DNA of 64,000 nucleotides, from assembly GCA_016946835.1 (NCBI GenBank), contig JACVTC010000089.1, positions 514,001 to 578,000 of the forward strand, given 5' to 3'. Below are positions 45,163 through 64,000 of this stretch, piece after piece. Both the position numbers and the translations under genes were made by a program. The notes beneath the pieces were generated by a model. It did no database searches. It was not told where the DNA came from and worked only from the letters and a program-made list of their open reading frames with translations. The number at the start of each line of letters is the position of its first letter. Position 1 is the stretch's first letter. This DNA comes from Neocallimastix lanati (nom. inval.) (taxonomy: Eukaryota; Neocallimastigomycota; Neocallimastigomycetes; Neocallimastigales; Neocallimastigaceae).

Positions 45163-45879
45163 AGTAATTTATATTTAATATTGTTATGAATAATATAATA
45201 AAATAATAATAATAATAATAATAATCATTTTTATCTCCATTGAATCACTTTAAATTTTTATATAGTTTAATAATCAATGACAAAAAAATTAATATATTTC
45301 TATTTATATATATGATATTTTCAATTTATTAAATATTATTTTTAATTTTATATATTGTGTTTCAATAAATTTAATCAATAAATATATTTTAATTTATTAA
45401 ATTTATATTTATGAAATAATATTGAAATAATCATAAAATATTTATGAATTTATATATTTTTAAAATAAGTATTCTTATTTATGTTATGTGTTTCACATGA
45501 TATTATAATTATTATAGATGTAGTTAAATATAGAATAAACATTTTTATTTTAAAATAATAAATTGTAAAATTATAAAATTAAAATTTTAAAAACTTTATT
45601 AACTTAAAAGAAAAAAAAAAAAAAAAACTTTATGAAAACTTTAATAATAATTTAATAATACTATTATTATTAATGCATTAAACTAATATATATAAACAAA
45701 AGCAAAATTACTGCTTTAAAAATATAATATTATAGGATATGATGAATTTTAAAATATAATATATAATATTGAAGTATTTTAAATTATTAATAATATATCA
45801 TGGTAAAACAAAAGTATTATATTATTATATATAATATTTATATAAATGTATTACTAACAAATATTATAGTTTTTTATAA
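45163..45879. other. AT-rich intergenic DNA
   Basis: Low-complexity A/T sequence. Nothing recognised. Confidence 0.5.
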
Positions 45880-46305
45880 TAGGACAATACAGTTCACTGT
45901 TGAGATTGGGGTTCAGCTTGTAATATTCCAACTCTAGGTTTCTATCTTAGGGTATTAAGTTGTTATACTAATACTCCTAAAGGATTTTTCCGGAATTAAA
46001 TATTACACCCACCCTCGAAAATACTATATCATCTATAGTTAATAGAAATACCCTTGTTTTTAAATGCTTTATGCTCGTATCAATATAGGGTACACAAATA
46101 GTTCTTGATTCCAATTCATTGTCATAATAAAGGTAGTTAAAGATCAGAAAGTAAATTATTTTGAAATAGGCACTGTTTCGGGGAGACGCCGAACTAATAT
46201 GATTTTTAAGCCTTTATTTAATAAAGGTTACACCTTCTGTTGAAGATTAGGGAACTTCTACTATTACGGACCGATCTATCCATTTTTTTTTTTTTTTTTG
46301 CTTAT
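45880..46305. other. second GC-richer non-coding island, possible retroposon or RNA gene
   Basis: About 400 bp of non-repetitive, comparatively GC-rich sequence without an open frame on either strand. It ends in a T run (46282-46299). TTATAATAG occurs just before it (45875-45883) and just after the T run (46302-46310), a possible 9-bp target duplication. Its minus strand carries GGCGTCTCCCCGAAACAGTG, close to GCGTCTACACCGAAACGGT at 7711-7729, and weaker similarity continues on both sides (TCATATTA before, TCTGAT and TTTAA after). I do not recognise the family. Confidence 0.45.
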
Positions 46306-46571
46306 AATAGCAATAACTAAAAATTTTAATGATATTATAATGAATATAATAACTTCTTTAATTTTCATAATGGAGTTTATATAAATATATATATAAACTT
46401 ATTTTATACAAATAATTATTTACAATATAACTTCCACTAATTATTATAATTAATAATTATTAATCTATATCATTTATTAATATATGTTAAATTTTTATTT
46501 TATAGTTTTTTTTTTTAAAAAATAAAAAATAAAAAAAATTAATTTAATATTAAAATTTTAATTTACCAATT

Positions 46572-46620
<49 letters not shown>

Positions 46621-46998
46621 ATTTAATATATATATTGCAAAACTAATAGTTTTATATTGTATGTAATGAACAAAAATAATTTAATTATAAATTAATATAT
46701 TAATAGAAATATATTATATTATTATATTATTTTTATGATAATTAAATAAAAATTATAATTAAAAAAATTATAATTAAAAAATTTCTAAATATATAAAATA
46801 AAAAAGTTTATTAAATCATAAATATTTAATAAACAATTATTTTTGTTTTTCTAATTCTTTGAAAGTTGTTAATTTTATTAATATTATTATGTTTATAAAT
46901 TACAACATTATTTATAAAATAATACATAATGTTAAAGTAATTTTTAAAAAAAATATATATAATATAAAATATAATTATTATATAGAATAAATTTATTG

Positions 46999-47032
<34 letters not shown>

Positions 47033-47106
47033 CATTTTATATCAAAATTATACCATTTATTCAATATTATATACCAAATTGAAAATATTTTTATCTATTA
47101 TTAAAA
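46306..47106. other. AT-rich DNA upstream of the HEAT-repeat gene
   Basis: This has A runs at 46575-46619 and 47000-47028 and TA repeats. The HEAT gene promoter is probably here, but no motif is distinctive. Confidence 0.45.
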
Positions 47107-54878
<7,772 letters not shown>

Positions 54879-56546
54879 ATGACTGAAAGTAATTTAAAAA
54901 ATAGAAAAAAGGAAAAGAAGACTACTTCAGAAAGTGTAGTAAAAAAAGAAGAAAAGAAAGAAGAAAAGAGAGAAGAAAAAAAAGTAACTCAAGTTAAAAA
55001 TCAAAAATGTGAAAAGGGTTGCTGTACCAGTTCCATTGTTATCTGCATATTAGTAATTATAATGGGTGTTTTGGGCTATTATCAAGTAAATAAGAAAATA
55101 TTTTCTATATCATTAATTAAAAGAAATTCAAAGAATAAAAAATAGATACAATAATATAAAATATTAAAAGATTATATAAAAAACTATGTATATATAATAA
55201 TAATTTATATAATTAAGAAATTAAATAATATATATTATATGTTATTTAATATAAATTTTTGGTTTAATGAATAATAATTATATATATATATATATAATGG
55301 TTTATTATTTATAAATAGTAAACATTATATATTAGTATTTTTTATTAAATCTATATTTTAATTTATATATAATTTATTATATATTACATTATTTTGAATT
55401 ATATAATAATCTAAATTAATATTAATTTTATTATTATTATTACAAAATAAAATATTTTATAATGGAAATATTAAAAATAGTGTGCACAAATTAAAAATGC
55501 TCAATCTCTTCTTGAGGATCTCAAAAATGATCGTAAAAATATGTGTCAATATTATGAACATAAAACTAAAGCTGAAAAGCAACATTTCGCACAATCTGAT
55601 CTTCTTCGTTACTTTGCTGTTACCTTCGAAGGTGGTCTTTCTTATGAAAGTGAAGAACTTAAGGAATTCCTCGCTACCAAGGATATTACCCAAGAAGAAC
55701 GTTACAAGAATGAAGAAGAAGAAATGAAGCGTAGAGAATCTTTATATGGTCCATACATTGAAAATGGTTTCGAACACGATGACCGTTTCTATATTAAGGT
55801 ATTTAATTTATTATAAATATCTTTTAGAATATATTATAATAAATATTATAATAAATATTATAATATAAAGAATTAAAATATAATAAAAAAAAAATATAGT
55901 ATTTAAGTAATAATAATAATAATAATAATAGATAAAAAATTTTTCTAAAATTAAATTTTAAATAATATTAAAATGCTAATTAAATAAATTCGTTGTATTA
56001 TATTTTACATAATGAAAAAGCTTTCTTCACCAGAAGTTGGTTATGGTCTTTTCGCCAAAACTGATATTCCAGCTGGTTCCGTTATTGGTGTCTATGGTGG
56101 TCGTTTAACTCGTGTTCTTCCAAATGGTGCTACTGATACTGATTATGCTTGGTCTTATCAAAACTATGAAGATCCAAAAACTGGTGAAACTTTCGAAATT
56201 TGTATTGATGGTCGTGTATATGGTAAGTTAATATGACTAACTTAATAAGTTAAACTTAAAATTTAAATAATAAAATATATAATTTATATTATTATTATTA
56301 TTTAAATATTTAAAATAAAAAAAAAAAAAAAAAGGTACATGGTTAAGATTTGTTAATCACAAGCATGATTCTGAAGCTAATTTATATGGTATGTATGTTC
56401 CTTACAAGAATAACTGGTACTTAATGTATCACGCTAGAAACTTTATTGCTAAAGATGAAGAATTATTCACATCTTATGGTGATTTCTATTGGGAAGCTAG
56501 AAAGGATTCCCATGCATTTGAAGCCCATCCAGAAGATCAATATTAA
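54879..56546 (+). CDS. membrane-anchored SET-domain protein (putative lysine methyltransferase)
   Basis: Four exons join into 312 residues: 54879-55085, 55481-55798, 56021-56222 and 56335-56546. Phases are 0, 0 and 1 with GT-AG ends. Residues 1-45 are Lys/Glu-rich; CEKGCC and a single hydrophobic helix (about 51-68, SIVICILVIIMGVLGYY) follow. Residues about 70-170 are charged and probably helical. The SET domain occupies about 178-300: GYGLFAKTDIPAGSVIGVYG near the start, RFVNHKHDSEANL in place of the usual RFxNHSCxPN, and ELFTSYGDFYW near the end. SET proteins transfer methyl from S-adenosylmethionine to lysine. There is no pre-SET or post-SET cysteine cluster. The central NHSC signature is altered (NHKH), so activity is uncertain. 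A transmembrane segment ahead of a SET domain is unusual. Exons 2-4 use GGT, CTT, TTC and CGT codons much more than the AT-rich norm. Confidence 0.85.
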
Positions 56547-58374
<1,828 letters not shown>

Positions 58375-58389
58375 TTATTTAGAATAAAG

Positions 58390-58454
<65 letters not shown>

Positions 58455-58768
58455 TAATAATATAAAAAAAAAAAAAAAAAAAAATTACCTTTTTCATTTC
58501 TTCCTGATATTTTTTTCTTTCTTTTTCTAAACTTGCTTGTAATTCCTGTATAATCATTGTATAATAATTTTCTTTATCTTCAATATTTATACTTTCATTA
58601 TTTGAGTTAATACTATTACTAATATTACTATAGATAGTTAAACTTTGACGACGTTTAGTTGGAGAAACTGGGTTTTCCATATTAATTACATTTTTAGATG
58701 CTGTTAAATCCCCATTTGAAAATTTAGTATTTAATGGTATTGATGAAGAAATTGTCAAGTTAAGAGGT

Positions 58769-58801
<33 letters not shown>

Positions 58802-59454
58802 AAATAGGAGTGGTACTATTAATATTATTGGTATTGGTATTTATTATATTATTATTATTACCACAAGTTTTTAATATTGGTTTTTCTATATCTTCAAGCT
58901 GTATTAATTCTAATTTTTTTAATTTAATTTCAGATTGATTAAGTGCCTTTCTTAATTGTTTATTTTCTTCTTCCAGTAACTCAAGATGTTGTTGATCTTC
59001 TAATAAACTCTCAACTTCAAACGATAAACCTGGAGTATTTAAATTAACATTATTATCATTAAAATCAAAGCATGTTCTTCTTTTGAAGAATAAGAAGAAA
59101 GTTTAGCATCTTGTTGTGTAACTAATAACTCCAAATCTTTGTTCTTTTTTGTTAAATCTTCAAGTATTTTTTTTTTTTTTTTTTCATTTTCAAGAGCTAA
59201 ATTCTTATTTTCTTTTATTTTTTATAGATAATTCATCTTTAGATTGTTCATTCATTGATATTTCATTAGCATCAGGAGTAAGAATATCAAGATATTTACC
59301 TTCTTGAAGCATTATTTTTATTTTAATTCTTTAATATATTCATCCTTAGCCTTTGCTTCTTTTTGAAGTTTTTCTAATTGACCAGTTTGTTTACTTAAAA
59401 CTTCCTCAATATACTATTTAAATTTTATAGTAAAATATCTAATTAGAAAAAAAA

Positions 59455-59518
<64 letters not shown>

Positions 59519-60356
59519 TACTTACGGGTGGTAATTCATTTTCAGAAATATTTAATAGTGATAATAATGAAGCTTTATTACCATCAGCATTTTTCTAATA
59601 ATCATATTAAATAATTTATTATTATATAAAAGTTTTTAACTATAAAATTATAATTTCAATTTTAAAAATAATTACGGTAGATGTCTTTGAGAATTCTAAC
59701 ATCTGTAGGGATATTGATGAACTTGTTAAGATCAATTTAGTTAAATTATCAATACATTCTTTTAATGCTGTACGTAACTGTATATATGTATATAAAATTT
59801 AATAACAAATTTATATTTAAACTACATTATTTATATATATATAATTATTATTACTATCTCTATTTACCAATTGTTGTTCATGCATTTCTTCTTCCCACTA
59901 TTTAAATAATTTTAATATTTATAACAATTCATATATATGTATATTTAATGAATAAATACTTAAATTTTGAATCATTACTATAAATATTATAAGAGAAAAA
60001 AAAAAAATAAAACAAAAAGGAAAAATTAATATATATTTATATAATGTAAAATAAATATAATTACTAATAAAGTAATTAAACTACTTAACAAATTAATAAT
60101 AATATATATTTTTTTATTAATCTAACCTTAATTCTTTCCTGTTGTAATAACATCAATTCTTTATCTTTTTTACCATCTTCTAAAGATGCGATAGTCGATA
60201 TATTGCTCATATCTGTTGCAACTTGTAATTTAATCTTTAATTCATTAATCTCTTTCTTATATTTTTGAATCAAAGCTTTATTATCAAGAACCTTATTATT
60301 AATTAAAATATTAAAAATATTATTATCAACAATAATAATTAAATTAAATTAATATA

Positions 60357-60418
<62 letters not shown>

Positions 60419-60442
60419 GTTTTGTTTCTGCTTCTGTTTTAA

Positions 60443-60512
<70 letters not shown>

Positions 60513-60834
60513 TTTTTTATTTTATTTTATTTTTTTTTTTTTTATTTTATTTTTTTTTTTATTTTATTTTTTTTTTTTTTTCTATTATTATATTTATTAC
60601 TTTTTTTTTTTAAATATATATAAATATATATATATATTACTTGATTTATATAAGCCTTAGTCGCAACTTACTTTACTCTTTTAGCAAAATTTAAAGTATT
60701 ATGAGATTCGTCTGCACTAATACCAGCAGGACTAATAGTACAAATAACTGATATTTTTGCATTACCAGAAATTGAAGATTGTAAAATTCTAGTTAATTTT
60801 GAATCACGATATGGTATATGGCCGCTAATAAATA

Positions 60835-60914
60835 ATATAATATAATATAATATAATATAATATAATATAATATAATATAATATAATATAATATAATATAA
60901 TATAATATAATATA
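60835..60914. repeat. TATAA pentanucleotide array in a kinesin intron
   Basis: About 16 units of TATAA (read as AATAT on the other strand) separate the exon starting at 60824 (reading left) from the exon to its right. Confidence 0.9.
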
Positions 60915-61132
60915 AAAATTGAATAAATAAATTAAAATACTAATTAAGTAATAATAGCTTGGGGGGAAAAATACCGTTTTTCTTTTGTTAATTTTGAAAT
61001 AACATTTCCTAATGTTAACAATGATTTATTAATAAAAGCACCTTCTTTACGACAATCCGCATCTAATGTTGCTTTTTCTGAACCTGATAAATCAATAAGA
61101 TTCTAATAAAAAAAATTTTTTTTGTCGTTATT

Positions 61133-61172
<40 letters not shown>

Positions 61173-61509
61173 CATGCATATTTAAATGCATTTTATTAAA
61201 ACGTTTTATTATATTATATTATATTATATTAACTTCTTAATTACATTAAATTTACCAATTGCGAAATTTTAACAGAATCAGTAGAACCTTTTTGAGAATA
61301 AAATGACCCTTTTGATGATCTAATTGATAACGACTGACTCTTACTTTCAATAATCTTATATTATTTTGATACAAAAATAATAATAATAAATAATAAATAA
61401 ATAAAATAAAATAAAAATAAAATAAAATAATTTAAGAGAAAAAAAAAATAAATTTAAATAAAACTAATACTAAAAAATAAAAATAAAATAAATATAAATA
61501 TAAATATAA

Positions 61510-61577
<68 letters not shown>

Positions 61578-62327
61578 AATATAAATATAAATATAAATAT
61601 AAAATAAAAAAAATAAAATAAAATAAAATAAAAATATAATAATAATAATAATAATAATAACAAAAATAATAACTAACCATTTAAAATATTGTATTAGAAC
61701 GACTACTATATTTATTATAATCAGTAGTACTAATGTGTCTATTTGTTTCACCCTTTTGAATAATTCTCATTACTTGTTTAGCATATGTTACAATTTCTTC
61801 CTTTAATGGACTTACATAAATACCTCTCTTTGTATTAATAAAATTATTAACATATTAATATATAATATTTGTTTTAATTTATAAATAATAAAAATTATCT
61901 CTTTAAATAATAATAAACAGAATTATAACTTAATTACTCTTCTATCTTTAAAATTTCTAAGATTTGTAGTCTCTGAAGAAAGTAAATCCTGAATTTGTTC
62001 ATTATAAATTTCCATATAGGAAACACGTAAAAGAAACTCTCCATCACCTTTTGATTTTATGATACATTATATATATAATAATAAAAAATTGCATATATAT
62101 ATATATTATATATAGATTCAATTGAATATATTAGAGAATTTGAAAAATAAAATTAAGTTTAAATAAATTTTAAATATAAAGTTTTACCATTTCTTTAATA
62201 TAAAAGAACACATCATCTACAGTTAGTGGTATAATTCCAGGTTGATTTTCAACACCTAAATGAATATTCATTAATAATTATAAAATCGTTAGAAATATAT
62301 TATTCGAATATATTGTTTTTGCTTTTT

Positions 62328-62361
<34 letters not shown>

Positions 62362-63163
62362 TTGTTCTTTTATAATAAAATTTGTGTAAATTAAACATTA
62401 ATATATTAATTATATTAAATTTATAATTACACATCTAATAATAATAATTATAATAATAATAATAATAATAATAATAAAAGATAAAACAAAAAAAAAAATA
62501 AAAATAAAAAATAAAAAAATAATAAAATACAATAAAATAGTATTGAAAATAAAATAATTATTAATAAAATATTGATTCACAATTTATATATTAATATTTT
62601 TAATTAATTTATTATTATTATTGATTTTACCATTGAATAAGTTATTTTACCATTGAATAAGTTTTACCGGTAGCAGTTTAATCATATGCAAATACAGTAC
62701 CGTTTAAACCTTCCATAGCTGACATAGCAACATTTTTTACACAGCGATTATACAATTCTTTGTTATCACTTCCAACTATCACATTATCTTATTAAATTAT
62801 TTAATAATTAATAAAAATATTAAATATATATATTAAAAAAAAAAAAAAATTAAAACTTTAAAAATTAAATTGTTTAATTTATATTTAAATTTAACATTTA
62901 ATAATAATACTACTAATAATAATAATAATATAAAACTCTTATGTTAATTTTAATAAATTCATGTTAATATACCATATTGATATGAAAGTTTACTTTTATT
63001 GGATTTTTCTAACCATTCATTTGTATATGAGACAGTTGATAATTCTTCATTTCCTTCCCATACAGGAATAATATTACCAAGATTCTATTCATTTGTTGTG
63101 AATGATCTACACATTATTTTATTTTAATATATAGAAATCAATTATTAATAAATTTTAATTTCT

Positions 63164-63360
<197 letters not shown>

Positions 63361-63684
63361 CTATTTCAGAATTTATATGTTTATATTTATATCTTTTATT
63401 CCATTTATTCAATATTGCATACTATATTCTTACAGTAACTTGACAAAAATCAGAATTATTTTTATTGCAATTTAAATTTCCATTAGAAGATAAGAATAAC
63501 TAATACTACTTCTTTGACTAAGCACTGGTGACGACACTCTGGAATTTGAATTATAATTATAATTTACGGATGAAATTACCGCTGGAGAAGAATTATTTTG
63601 GGTATTAATGGAAATTCTACGTAAAGCTGCTAAATGATTTTGACGTCTTTTATTTGGAGCTGGTATTAAAGTGGACATTATCAA

Positions 63685-64000
63685 TATTAAATTATTAAAA
63701 TTTATGATAAAATAGAAATTTAAAATAATATCAAAATTTTACACAATCTGAGTTCAAATTATTTAGTTACATATATAAATTCAAAGATAAGTAATTTATA
63801 ACATATGCTTTATATATTAATTTAAACTTGAACTCTATTTATTTTTATTTTTATTTTTTTTAAAAAAAAAAGTTGTTGCTAAAGTTATTGTAATTATTAC
63901 TATATCTTTAAATAATATAAGAAAAATACAAAGTAAAAAAAAAAATAAATAAATAAAATGAAAAGAAATGAAATTTATGAAATATAAATTAAATATTATA
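63685..64000. other. AT-rich region upstream of the kinesin start
   Basis: The likely 5' flank of the kinesin gene, reading leftward. Nothing distinctive is seen. Confidence 0.45.

Noticed and set aside
59455-59517. CRISPR-like regular repeats
   Set aside because: These are AAT microsatellite units without spacers; nothing in the window has repeat-spacer structure.

Overview
The window looks like nuclear DNA of an anaerobic gut fungus (Neocallimastigomycota; genera such as Neocallimastix, Piromyces or Anaeromyces). The basis is: extreme A+T content between genes with long homopolymers and trinucleotide arrays; genes split by short GT-AG introns; two fungal (CBM10-like) dockerin modules on one secreted protein; and two class C GPCR-like proteins whose ectodomain resembles a bacterial sugar-binding protein, an expansion reported in this phylum. 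No bacterial operon, CRISPR array or ordinary tRNA/rRNA gene was seen.

Layout. 1-13.9 kb: two tandem paralogous 7TM receptors (1919-4553 and 10967-13845, both +, same intron positions and phases) separated by about 6.4 kb of AT-rich DNA with a foldback hairpin and a GC-richer non-coding island. 14.6-15.8 kb: an almost pure TAAAA satellite. 16.4-17.0 kb: a small secreted cysteine-containing protein (-). 17.9-18.2 kb: a tRNA-derived SINE-like element with a 15-bp target duplication. 19.7-21.3 kb: relics of LTR retrotransposons. 24.8-26.1 kb: a three-exon zinc alcohol dehydrogenase. 26.6-33.5 kb: a LINE graveyard in which copies of two related families (called A and B here) sit inside one another, with readable target-site duplications, plus an inverted endonuclease-domain relic. 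33.7-39.5 kb: a nearly complete Ty1/copia element with near-identical LTRs, a GTTTT target duplication, a primer site matching the inside of tRNA-Lys(CUU), two TGA stops in gag and a 34-bp duplication that shifts the pol frame. 39.75-40.2 kb: an inverted LINE-B 3' end. 40.9-42.7 kb: a secreted putative zinc metallopeptidase (HEIGH) with two dockerins (-). 43.5-46.3 kb: minisatellite, a perfect 50-bp palindrome and a second non-coding island. 47.1-52.9 kb: a 15-exon HEAT-repeat gene resembling protein phosphatase 4 regulatory subunit 4 (+). 54.9-56.5 kb: a four-exon membrane-anchored SET-domain protein (+). 58.4-63.7 kb: a kinesin-7/CENP-E-like gene on the minus strand with in-frame stops and frameshifts, probably a decaying gene.

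How the genes fit together: the dockerin protein is likely assembled on the extracellular enzyme complex (cellulosome) of the fungus; the receptors could sense extracellular carbohydrates or other small ligands; the alcohol dehydrogenase is metabolic; the PP4 subunit and kinesin are housekeeping/cytoskeletal. They are independent transcription units, not a cluster. Exon joins were found by reading splice sites and checking phase. They close without a stop for the two receptors, the dehydrogenase, the dockerin protein, the HEAT protein and the SET protein.
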